Assembly (NCBI RefSeq): GCF_017996735.1
Contig: NZ_JAGOGJ010000008.1
Location: forward strand, 42,249 to 106,248
DNA from: Niveispirillum sp.
Lineage (GTDB): Bacteria > Pseudomonadota > Alphaproteobacteria > Azospirillales > Azospirillaceae
Direction of reading: 5' to 3'
DNA: 64,000 nt
Shown here one piece after another: positions 1 to 8,219 of the stretch. The position numbers and the translations under genes are program-made. Numbering within the stretch: position 1 is the stretch's first letter; each line of letters opens with the position of its first letter. The notes beneath the pieces were generated by a model. The model was not told where the DNA came from. It ran no database searches and worked only from the letters and a program-made list of their open reading frames with translations.

Positions 1-2
1 AA

Positions 3-2966
3 CAGGTCAATTTCCAGGCCCGGGAGACGGTGCCTGTCGAACTGACCAAGTCCGACCTGAAAATCTATTTCACCGAACGAAAGCACCACGCCAATATTTA
101 TGCATGGCTCGATCCTTCTCTGGAACGCCATGGCGAAATCTCTGATGGCGCCGCGCAAATCCGTATGTTTGGCCGCCTGGCCTTTTTCAAGCATTACGGG
201 ACGATCCGGAAGGCCTTGCGCAGCGCTCTGGACGACATCCGGAACAGTGCCGGGCATCTTGAAGTCCTGAAGTCGCACAATATTGAGGTCGATGCATCAC
301 GGACGGATGCCTGGTTGATATTCTCGGTCGCAGGCGGCACTGGCAGCGGCATGTTCCTCGACATGGCTTTCGCGCTGAAGCAACTGGACCCCAACATCAC
401 CATCCGGGGCATTATCGTCCTGCCGTCCGTCTTCACCCGTGACTATACGCACAAGATCTACGGCAATGCCTATGCGGCGCTGATGGAGCTTGAGCATTAC
501 AATTTTGCCAAGCAGGGGGACGACAACAAGGCGGCGCACCAGTTCCCGGTCATGTGGACCATGGATCAGTTCCGGGAAAAACAATCGCTGCGCGGGCCCG
601 TATTCGAAATGGCCTACCTGATCGGCAACAAACCCGACAGCCCCATCGGCGAATTGCGCGTGGACCAGAAGACGGCGCTTTGCGATATGCTGGCGGAAAG
701 CCTGTTCGTCGAACTGGGCGGCAAGACAACGGGTTTGGCGGCCGAATGGGCCAGCCGCCGCTCCAACCTCCAGGACAGCCTGACCAGCGTTGTCCGGATG
801 ACCTACCATGGGAACCTGCCCGGGTATGAGATCATCGAGGAATTCAGTTGCAGGTACGGAAGTTTCGGTTTGTCCAAGCTGCACGTGCCCATCCAGCGCG
901 TCGCCGCCCTGGTCCGGCACCGCTTGGCGGAGGAGATGGTCGGTCACTGGACCCAACCCGCCCCCATCCCCAATAATTTCGACACGCAGATCGCCAAGGA
1001 AATCCATGAACGGCTGCTGATGCGTGTTGGCGATGGTGCCAAGTCATCTTTGTTCGTCCGGGAATTGGGGCGGGGGCCGACCGGTGACTCGCTTGAACAG
1101 ATCCTCAAGAACAAGGTGGAACAAAGGCGAAGCGAGTTTGTCCGCAGCGCCGGCAATCCCGATGTCGCCCCTCGTCTGACGGAATGGTTCCAGAGTGAAT
1201 TGCTGCGCGGGCAACTGGATACAAGCCATCCCGACCGGACAAAATGGGGCGCACTGACCCGGCTGATCGTCGAACAGCATCTGGAGGGCACCTATATCCG
1301 CATCACCGGGGAACTGGACAAAGTCGTCGCCGAGATGGTGAATACGCATGGGCAGCGTTTCACCCTGACGCGTGAACTGCTGCGGCGACTGACGGCCACC
1401 ATCGACACGGCCCGCCTCTCTCTGGTCAATCAGTCACAACGCGCACGGACGCAGTCAGAGCGGCGTCGACGCGACCTTGCCCTCCGGCTGAGCTGGCTTC
1501 CACAAACGGGAGGGCAGTTCACCCGCCAGACCATTGTCGATGTCGCCGTGGATTTCGCTTCCGATGCCCTTGTCCAGGAATTGCGGGCTCAGATCTACGA
1601 CGCCGCCGCCGCGCTCTGTGAGCGTCTGACCAATTTGATCGGACGCGGCGTCACCACCAAGGACGCCGACGGCAAGGTCATCATCCTGGAGTCGGGACTC
1701 CTGAAACAACTGAGCAAGCTGGAGGATGACCTGATCCATTCGGTGCGGCCATTACTGCGCAACCATGTGGACTCGCTGCGACAGTTGCCCGACTCCCCCA
1801 TCAATATCAGCCTGCTGGAAGAACGGGACATCAACGATTTTTATACGACCCGGGAGGGCAAGCCTATCGATGAAACGGCGATGGCCGATCTTTCACGTCG
1901 CTTCTTCGAGGAAACGACAGAGACGGGTGGCGGTCTCTGGCAGATGCGCGACACATTGGGGCGCGACGGCCCCGGCAAGGCCGGCGAACGGATCGTGGCT
2001 TTTGCGCGCCGCGCCACCCCCCACCTGGAGGAGCGGACCGTCGATGCCATCGATCGTTTCGCCCGCAAATTCCCCGTGGAAGGTGCCGAATATCGGACCA
2101 TGCTGCGCCGGCTGAGTGACAATGGCATGCCTTGGCTTGCCGAACCGACCCATCATGTCAGTGAGGGTGAAGCCTTCCGGTACAAGAAGCAGGAAATCAT
2201 CCTTGGCACCTCAAGCCGCAGTCCCGAGACGACCCGCAACGTGTTCGTGTCCAAGATGCAGGACAATTACCGTGAGCGGCTTGTGCTGGTGGACAGCCCG
2301 GCGGACCGCGTCTATGTCAACAGCGAGTGCGCCGGCATTCCGCTTGTCGTGACGCCCGACCTGGACCTCTATCGCAACCAGAGTTACTACACCCATCTGA
2401 AAGCTGGGCTGGCGCTCCATATCGACGTCAATTTCGAGAAATTCCAGGACATCCTGGTGCGTAGCGGCGACGAACCGGCCAATTACATCGAGGCGCTGCG
2501 GGTTTTGGGTCTTGGACTGCTGGCCAGCGTGGTTCGCGCCAAGGTCGGTCCGGGCGATGGGACATCATCCCGCATCGAACTCCAGTACACGGATCGGTCC
2601 AGCCTGATGAACGAGCAGATGGACCTGGGGCCCGTCAAGCTGGCTCTGCGGCGGTTGACCGAACAGGGTGGCGAAAGCCTGCGGGCCTCCATCCTGGCCG
2701 ATGTCGAGCGACGGACAAACGCCATGTCGGTGACCGAACAGGCACGGTGGCTTGTGCTGCTGCGTTATCATGGACGTTTCAATCCGACGGGCCACGACGC
2801 CCTGTCCCGCGTGATGGATCGGGTTGCTGCCAGCATCGAGCAGGAAGACGAAGCCCTGATCGAGGATGCACGCGGACAGCGCGACACGATCCGCGAATGG
2901 GCGGTCGAACGTCCCCCTAACAGCGGCATCTTCTGCCTTCCTGCCAAGGATCGCCTGGAGTTCTGA
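3..2966 (+). CDS. Tubulin/FtsZ-like GTPase-domain protein, 5' truncated by the window edge
   Basis: The frame is open to the window edge, so the true start lies upstream; 987 residues are visible. The tubulin/FtsZ signature GGTGSG (T4 nucleotide-phosphate loop) is at nt 333-350, followed by a Rossmann-like stretch (FLDMAFALKQLDP, then IRGIIVLPSVF). This fits the large tubulin-like family of Pfam PF13809 (Tubulin_2), whose members run to about 1000 residues with a long helical C-terminal part; the N-terminal T1 loop must be outside the window. Residues beyond about 300 are charged, helical and not assignable by eye. The stop is one base before the GTG of the Hsp70-like gene, so the two are surely cotranscribed. 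Likely a nucleotide-dependent polymer or switch; the cellular role is unknown. Confidence 0.85.
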   Translation, partial: QVNFQARETVPVELTKSDLKIYFTERKHHANIYAWLDPSLERHGEISDGAAQIRMFGRLAFFKHYGTIRKALRSALDDIRNSAGHLEVLKSHNIEVDASRTDAWLIFSVAGGTGSGMFLDMAFALKQLDPNITIRGIIVLPSVFTRDYTHKIYGNAYAALMELEHYNFAKQGDDNKAAHQFPVMWTMDQFREKQSLRGPVFEMAYLIGNKPDSPIGELRVDQKTALCDMLAESLFVELGGKTTGLAAEWASRRSNLQDSLTSVVRMTYHGNLPGYEIIEEFSCRYGSFGLSKLHVPIQRVAALVRHRLAEEMVGHWTQPAPIPNNFDTQIAKEIHERLLMRVGDGAKSSLFVRELGRGPTGDSLEQILKNKVEQRRSEFVRSAGNPDVAPRLTEWFQSELLRGQLDTSHPDRTKWGALTRLIVEQHLEGTYIRITGELDKVVAEMVNTHGQRFTLTRELLRRLTATIDTARLSLVNQSQRARTQSERRRRDLALRLSWLPQTGGQFTRQTIVDVAVDFASDALVQELRAQIYDAAAALCERLTNLIGRGVTTKDADGKVIILESGLLKQLSKLEDDLIHSVRPLLRNHVDSLRQLPDSPINISLLEERDINDFYTTREGKPIDETAMADLSRRFFEETTETGGGLWQMRDTLGRDGPGKAGERIVAFARRATPHLEERTVDAIDRFARKFPVEGAEYRTMLRRLSDNGMPWLAEPTHHVSEGEAFRYKKQEIILGTSSRSPETTRNVFVSKMQDNYRERLVLVDSPADRVYVNSECAGIPLVVTPDLDLYRNQSYYTHLKAGLALHIDVNFEKFQDILVRSGDEPANYIEALRVLGLGLLASVVRAKVGPGDGTSSRIELQYTDRSSLMNEQMDLGPVKLALRRLTEQGGESLRASILADVERRTNAMSVTEQARWLVLLRYHGRFNPTGHDALSRVMDRVAASIEQEDEALIEDARGQRDTIREWAVERPPNSGIFCLPAKDRLEF

Positions 2967-2967
2967 C

Positions 2968-5892
2968 GTGGATAACTGTATCTGCCACCTGGATTGGGAC
3001 CCGCACCCGCAGGATCTCTATTGCAGCCTCTGCGGTTTCAGCCATGCCATGATATTGGCGCGGGTCGTGGACGGGTTGCAGTTCAATGAAAATGCCCAAC
3101 CGAAGCCGGTTTCCATTGAACTGCGCAATGCCGGGCGGATTCCGGTTCTTGGTGGCGACCTCACCATCGTCGCCATCAACGGGACAGAGTTGCTGCGCGA
3201 AACGGTGCCGCCAGACGCGATAGAGATGCCGGGTGATGCCTGGACCTTCAACTGGTCGCCCGACATCCCCGCCGCACCGCTCCTTGCCTATGTTCGGTTT
3301 CGTCCGGCCCATGCACGGGAACCGCAAACTCTCGGCCGTGTCGGTCTGCGACTGCCACTTGCCACCCTGACCCTTCTGGAACGTTCGATCGTCGTGAGCC
3401 GGGACGTGCTGCTGTCAGAAAACACGACAGTCGCTCTGACCTTGTGCCTGGCCAGGGGATTGATGGCACGGCCGCAAAACATCGAGATCGAGGGGGCGGG
3501 CCTGTCGCAAAAGGACCTGCTGGTCGTGCTTCCCGCCGGCAGTGACTTGCTGACCCAGGCGAACGACCGGTACGTGATCTCTCTGTCCATCACGCCCCCG
3601 TTGCGTGACCAGTTGCTGGGAAATCCTTCCGGCCTGGACCTGACACTGCGTTTCTCCCTCTCCAGCAACGACATCAATCGCATCCCGTTCCGACTGACCC
3701 CAGACACCCCTGCGAGCCTGCGGATCAGCGTTCCCCTGGTCTGGCATCTGCAGGCAGGCCGCGGCGGTCATGTGTTCGTCACCATCACGAATGTGGGGGG
3801 CATCCCTGCCCGGGTCACGGAGATGGCGTTGGAACTTGCCATGCCTCCACAGGGCGCCACCCAGTCGATCACTTGTCAGGCCGATTACCCCGCCGATGGC
3901 TTCATTCTGGAACCGGCAGGCGAGCGGGTGATCCGTATGAAACTGTCGGCACAGCCCGAAAGACCCCGGATACAGCGTGGCGAAGTGCGGGTGATGGAGG
4001 AAGGCTGCGGGGTGCCGGCTATCGCCAGGGCATCCGTCACCATCATCACACATCCGCATCGCAAATTCGGCGGTCTGGTCGCCGTGGATTTCGGAACAAC
4101 CGAAACGGCCGTGTCAATCAGGCGGCAGGATCTGTCCAGCCGCGCCGAGACATTCCGCCTCGATGCGCCATCGCCTTATCTGCCCACTGCAATCGCATAT
4201 CGGATCGGGGCGGCCGGGAAACTGGAGCAGGTGATCGGCCGTGAAGCACTCTCCTGCTTTGGGTCTGACCAGGGGGACACCCAGGTATTCGAAGGGTTGA
4301 AATGGCGGATGGACGAGGCCGACCCGGTCTTCCTGCCGGATGGCACAGACCGGCAGATGCTTGAAATCGTGGGCGACTATCTGAGGAACGTGAAGACGTT
4401 CATCGAAGAAGAGGTCACCATCGGCGCGAATGTGACCGGTGCGGTCGTAACCGTCCCCTCCCGCTTCTCCCCGACCCAGATGCGCGCACTGCTGGAGGCT
4501 TTCGAACTGGCGGGCCTCGAACCGCAACCGCTTGAAATCGCCGGCGCACGGGTACTGGCCTCGGAAAGCTGGGCACCGGCCAGTCTGGCATTGCCGTTGA
4601 CGGTAACGGCGGAATGGGCGCACAGGGCCTTCAACGGACCACTCCTGCCCGATGTCGCAGCCGGCAACGTTTTCGGCCTGATCACCTTCGATATGGGCGG
4701 CGGCAGTACGGATGTGTCGGCCTTCCGCCTCGCCATCAACGACCATTCCGACGTCGTTGTCGAAGAGGTGTTCACCGATGGCAGCAATGCGGTGTCGGGC
4801 AACGTCATTTCTTCCCTGCTCACACGCGCCCTGATGCCATCACTGCGGGCAGCGATGCTTCGGCGACTTGTCCTGGAAAGCGATGTACCCATCGTGCCCT
4901 ACTGGCAGAGGTGGGCGGAACCGGAGGCTGATACGCTGGCCGCGACCAATGGTCATGCCCTGGCTCGGCTCGTGCTGACATTGCAGAGCAGCTTGGCCTT
5001 TGCCCGCCTGGGCGATTTTGACGCCTTGGACAACGCGGTTATCCATACGCAAATTCAAAGAATAGAGGCCGACCTTCGCGCGGACGCCCGGTTGCCGGAC
5101 TTGGAATTCACGGACCGGGCTGGCCGCCCTCACCGGTTCAGTTGGGTTGGCGACGACCTGTCCCTGGATTTGCAACAGTTTCTCACGGCCTTTGCCACGG
5201 GGCCGGGCCAGGCGGCACGCACGCTGATCCGCAATGCTGTTACTGCCCTGAACCGGTATCCCGGCCGGCGCGATACACGCATCGTCATGTCGGGACGCGG
5301 CAGCCTGTTTCCCTTCATCAGTTCGGCACTGAACGCCGAGTTGAAGTCACTCGACCTGAACAGCGCCGAAGTCCGGGTACGCATGTCGGATGAGATGTTG
5401 AAGCCCATCACAAGTCTCGGAGCCCTGATTTTGGCGGATGTCCTGCCGCATGCACCGAATATCCGCTTCTCGTCCGGGCAATCAGGCTGGTTCGGGTTCC
5501 AAGGAGCACCCGACGCCACCAGCGGCGACTTCACCTTTATCTCCTTGGGAGAAGGAATGCCCAAGGACAGCCCGATGGTGGCGCCGTTGCCCGGTTCCTG
5601 GTCGGGGCGTTTCCGGCTCATCCTCGGCATGGCACGCGACCAGAGCGGCACTTTGGGGACTGCGGGCTTCAAACCTTATTTCAGTAGTGACGTCAGCCTG
5701 AAAAAATCCGGCGGAGCCGCGCGGTTCGTGCGTGTGGAAGCGGATGGCGAACTGGCGTTGCGGATCGGGGTGGTCGAAGCCGATGGGACCGAACAGGCCT
5801 TGACCGCGTCCGAATGGCTGTTCGAACACCGCATCGGCCTGTTGCCGGCCGGTTACCATCGCCGTAATCCCCCCATGGAGAACCCGATATGA
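2968..5892 (+). CDS. Hsp70/actin-fold ATPase with N-terminal zinc-ribbon-like motif and Ig-like region
   Basis: I chose GTG 2968, one base after the upstream stop; it gives 974 residues beginning with a Cys-x-Cys (4, 6) and Cys-x-x-Cys (19, 22) zinc-ribbon-like motif. Longer in-frame starts would overlap the tubulin-like gene by 100 bases. Residues about 40-370 are beta-rich and look like Ig-like domains (NAGRIPVLGGDLTI; ITNVGGIPARVTEM). The actin/Hsp70 ATPase core follows: phosphate-1 AVDFGTTET near 372, phosphate-2 FDMGGGSTDVSAF near 573, and an adenosine-type motif VMSGRGSLFPF near 772. There is no DnaK substrate-binding domain; about 100 residues of other sequence close the protein. No signal peptide, so cytosolic. 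The last bases overlap the next gene (ATGA). Substrate unknown. Confidence 0.85.
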   Translation: MDNCICHLDWDPHPQDLYCSLCGFSHAMILARVVDGLQFNENAQPKPVSIELRNAGRIPVLGGDLTIVAINGTELLRETVPPDAIEMPGDAWTFNWSPDIPAAPLLAYVRFRPAHAREPQTLGRVGLRLPLATLTLLERSIVVSRDVLLSENTTVALTLCLARGLMARPQNIEIEGAGLSQKDLLVVLPAGSDLLTQANDRYVISLSITPPLRDQLLGNPSGLDLTLRFSLSSNDINRIPFRLTPDTPASLRISVPLVWHLQAGRGGHVFVTITNVGGIPARVTEMALELAMPPQGATQSITCQADYPADGFILEPAGERVIRMKLSAQPERPRIQRGEVRVMEEGCGVPAIARASVTIITHPHRKFGGLVAVDFGTTETAVSIRRQDLSSRAETFRLDAPSPYLPTAIAYRIGAAGKLEQVIGREALSCFGSDQGDTQVFEGLKWRMDEADPVFLPDGTDRQMLEIVGDYLRNVKTFIEEEVTIGANVTGAVVTVPSRFSPTQMRALLEAFELAGLEPQPLEIAGARVLASESWAPASLALPLTVTAEWAHRAFNGPLLPDVAAGNVFGLITFDMGGGSTDVSAFRLAINDHSDVVVEEVFTDGSNAVSGNVISSLLTRALMPSLRAAMLRRLVLESDVPIVPYWQRWAEPEADTLAATNGHALARLVLTLQSSLAFARLGDFDALDNAVIHTQIQRIEADLRADARLPDLEFTDRAGRPHRFSWVGDDLSLDLQQFLTAFATGPGQAARTLIRNAVTALNRYPGRRDTRIVMSGRGSLFPFISSALNAELKSLDLNSAEVRVRMSDEMLKPITSLGALILADVLPHAPNIRFSSGQSGWFGFQGAPDATSGDFTFISLGEGMPKDSPMVAPLPGSWSGRFRLILGMARDQSGTLGTAGFKPYFSSDVSLKKSGGAARFVRVEADGELALRIGVVEADGTEQALTASEWLFEHRIGLLPAGYHRRNPPMENPI

Positions 5893-7646
5893 GCCGTCGA
5901 TGGGGCCTTTGCCGGATAACCGCGCGCTTGTTTAGCGTGGCGCTCGCCCTCAGCCTGTCGTGCCTGTACCCCCTGGTCGCGGCCGCCCAGACGGGGGACC
6001 CGGTCCAGGCTTGGTCCTACATCGCTGTTTTCGATGGCAATAATATAAGTGAATGCCAGGTGCCACGGGCGGCCGGGGCGCAATGGGCGAAGGGCACCTA
6101 CCGGCTTCTGCTTCGTTTGCGTCAAGGCGCGCAAGTACAGGTGTTTGCCGGGGGCTTGGTGATTAACGACGACGGAACAGTGGGTCAATGGGTAGAGTGG
6201 AAAGGGAATGAGCCACTTCTGTCCGGACCGGAGAACAAGGTCCCAGCCGGAATCGACAAGCTGAAACCATGGCTGAAGGAGGGCGCATCCTGGCAGGAGC
6301 TGTTCTCCCTCCTGTGCGGCAGCGAAGTCGATATGAAGGACGAGAAAGGGATTGGCAGCCGTCTATGGCGACTGGACCGGCAATTCGCCACCGGCGCCAT
6401 GGAACGAGCTGACCTTGAGCAACTCGCTGACGGCTTCGGCGGACCGTCGCAACTTGGCGATGCCATAGATCCGGGCAAAGCGATCATGGACTGGATTAAT
6501 AAAGAAGAGTCCGGTCTAATTGAAAAGCTAGGCCTAAAAGACATTAATGTCTCGAAAACCGAATCCCTGCACAAGCTCACCTTCAAGATGGCCAACGATG
6601 CAGGCCGGATTAAATTGCCCGCCCCGCCAAACGGCGGCACTGTTCGGACGACAACGGCACCAGCAACAGCGGGACCGGCAGGACCGGCAGGACCGGCAGG
6701 ACCGGCAGGACCGGCAGGACCGGCAGGACCGGCAGGACCGGCAGGACCGGCAGGACCGGCAGGATCTGGCGGATGGGTGACTGCCCTTACCATCATAAAT
6801 TTCCTGATGTCATCAGGCTGTCTTGCTTTGATTTTAGTTATGAGGCGATATGAATACACAAAAAATGAGGATTCAGACAATAACATTAAAATGCAACTCC
6901 AAATATATGACAATAAAATCAACGAACATTTAAGTGAATACTCAAAATATCACACCGAACTCATCAATGTTCTCGGGAGGGAATTACGAGACCTCCAAGA
7001 CAAACCAATAGAAAAAACAAATGAAATCAGTCTGTTGCGGGAAGAAGTCGCAATCAACCTGAACGCCGCCATCATGCGCCTACAGGCGCAAATCAATGCG
7101 CTAAAACCGGAAAAGGGCGGGCAGCCCGCAAGTGCTCCACCCGATCCGACGGGTGACGTCGCCATTACAACCGATGACAGGCGGAATTTCAATGAAGGTT
7201 GGGGGGACGGGCCGTCGCGGCACCCGGCAGGAGATGTCAAACCGATCAGCCCGGCATCATCAAATGCTTCGGTCGATGTCTCCACATTCAAGCCCCAATT
7301 GCATCGGCTTGTCGATGAACTGGGGCTGACAACCGACGCCGCAATCGCGCTGAAGAACGTACAGGGAATACCCGCCTTGATCTACTGGTTCCAAAATCAC
7401 CTGATACCGGCGGGAAGATCATCAGAATATTATCGTTCGATCGATGACAAGTTTGCAGAATCAAGGCTGCCCTTCACGCTTGTCATGGCGGAGCCTGGCG
7501 ATGCGATGGACGACAGCCTTCATGAACTGGTCGAACTCCGCGCTCAAACCGGTCGCTCCAACAGAATTATCGAAATGATGCAACCCGGCGTGGGCACAAA
7601 GCAAGGCGTCATAATGGCCAAGGCGCGCGTCGTGGTCAGCCATTGA
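5889..7646 (+). CDS. Membrane protein with collagen-like GPA repeats, coiled coil and GrpE-like C-terminus
   Basis: 585 residues, ATG in a 4-base ATGA overlap with the Hsp70-like gene. Order of parts: N-terminal signal sequence (hydrophobic to about 34, cleavage after AAA likely), an extracytoplasmic region of about 225 residues, ten Gly-Pro-Ala repeats (about 261-291), one transmembrane helix (about 298-318: ALTIINFLMSSGCLALILVM) followed by Arg-Arg, a cytosolic coiled coil (about 330-410), and a C-terminal domain. The last 50 residues (GDAMDDSLHELVEL ... PGVGTKQGVIMAKARVVV) resemble the GrpE beta-domain pattern of FDPNLHEAV followed by PG and V-LRPAKV-V. I infer a membrane-anchored exchange factor for the neighbouring Hsp70-like ATPase. 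The DNA from about 6780 to 7100 is clearly more AT-rich than its surroundings. Confidence 0.8.
   Translation: MSRRWGLCRITARLFSVALALSLSCLYPLVAAAQTGDPVQAWSYIAVFDGNNISECQVPRAAGAQWAKGTYRLLLRLRQGAQVQVFAGGLVINDDGTVGQWVEWKGNEPLLSGPENKVPAGIDKLKPWLKEGASWQELFSLLCGSEVDMKDEKGIGSRLWRLDRQFATGAMERADLEQLADGFGGPSQLGDAIDPGKAIMDWINKEESGLIEKLGLKDINVSKTESLHKLTFKMANDAGRIKLPAPPNGGTVRTTTAPATAGPAGPAGPAGPAGPAGPAGPAGPAGPAGPAGSGGWVTALTIINFLMSSGCLALILVMRRYEYTKNEDSDNNIKMQLQIYDNKINEHLSEYSKYHTELINVLGRELRDLQDKPIEKTNEISLLREEVAINLNAAIMRLQAQINALKPEKGGQPASAPPDPTGDVAITTDDRRNFNEGWGDGPSRHPAGDVKPISPASSNASVDVSTFKPQLHRLVDELGLTTDAAIALKNVQGIPALIYWFQNHLIPAGRSSEYYRSIDDKFAESRLPFTLVMAEPGDAMDDSLHELVELRAQTGRSNRIIEMMQPGVGTKQGVIMAKARVVVSH
6672..6761 (+). 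repeat. Ten perfect copies of a 9-bp tandem repeat
   Basis: The unit GGACCGGCA is repeated ten times without a mismatch and encodes Gly-Pro-Ala each time, a collagen-type Gly-X-Y tract just before the transmembrane helix. Perfect identity at the DNA level points to recent expansion or ongoing slippage. Because the unit is 9 bp, copy-number change keeps the frame. Confidence 0.97.
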
Positions 7647-7654
7647 CCTTGATA

Positions 7655-7680
7655 CCGGCGGGGCCGCAACACCCCGCCGG
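7655..7680 (+). terminator. Hairpin after the tubulin/Hsp70 operon
   Basis: Inverted repeat CCGGCGGGG (7655-7663) and CCCCGCCGG (7672-7680) with an 8-nt loop, 8 bases after the stop codon of the third gene. There is no T-run, so it may terminate weakly or stabilise the 3' end. Confidence 0.55.
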
Positions 7681-7744
7681 CACCGTGCCCCCCGATACCC
7701 GCGTCGCCCGCATGGCTGGCTCCCCCTCTCAGCGCCTTGCTTAT

Positions 7745-7756
7745 AGTAAGCTAACT
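7745..7756. promoter_or_regulatory. Probable MarR operator
   Basis: Near-palindrome AGTAAGCTAACT (two mismatched positions) in an AT-rich stretch, 16 bp before the ATG of the MarR-type gene. Position and symmetry fit an autoregulatory site for the regulator and efflux operon; binding is inferred. Confidence 0.5.
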
Positions 7757-7772
7757 TATATTATGCATAGCC

Positions 7773-8219
7773 ATGAGCAGTCATGAATCCACATTGAACT
7801 TTGGCGCCATGCTGACGGACACGTCCCGTCTGCTGCGCAAACGGTTCGACCAGCGCCTGCGCTTCACGGGCAGCACCCGCGCGCAATGGCACGCCATTTT
7901 CAAGATCTCCAAGGCGGAGGGCATGAAACAGGCGGAACTGGCCGACGCGCTGGATGTGGAGCCGATTACCCTGACCCGTCTTCTGGACCGGATGGAGGAA
8001 GGCGGTTGGGTGGTGCGGCAAACCGATCCCAATGACCGGCGCGCCCGCCTGCTCTACCTGACCGAGAAGGCACACGAGGCCCTGGCCCCCATGCGGGCAT
8101 TGGCCGACGACCTCTATGAGGAAGCGCTGCATGGCCTGGACAAGGCCGAGCGCGATCAACTGATGCACCTGCTGTCGCGGGTGCGGACCAATCTTTCCAA
8201 AGGTGATGATCATGAGTGA
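7773..8219 (+). CDS. MarR-family transcriptional regulator
   Basis: 148 residues, the normal MarR length. The winged helix-turn-helix is clear: KQAELADALDVEPITLTRLLDRMEEGGWV, then the wing QTDPNDRRARLLYLTEKA with the Asp-x-Arg-x-x-x-Val/Leu pattern typical of MarR/SlyA proteins. It heads an operon with a membrane fusion protein and a 14-helix MFS exporter, and its last codons overlap the next gene, so it most likely represses drug or phenolic efflux and releases DNA on ligand binding. A near-palindromic site lies just upstream. The ligand cannot be told from sequence. Confidence 0.93.
   Translation: MSSHESTLNFGAMLTDTSRLLRKRFDQRLRFTGSTRAQWHAIFKISKAEGMKQAELADALDVEPITLTRLLDRMEEGGWVVRQTDPNDRRARLLYLTEKAHEALAPMRALADDLYEEALHGLDKAERDQLMHLLSRVRTNLSKGDDHE

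Noticed and set aside
2968..5892. DnaK proper
   Set aside because: It lacks the substrate-binding domain and lid, and has a zinc-ribbon-like and Ig-like N-terminal half; only the ATPase core is shared.
6672..6761. Repeat array as a CRISPR
   Set aside because: Units are 9 bp, contiguous, without spacers and lie in frame inside a protein gene.
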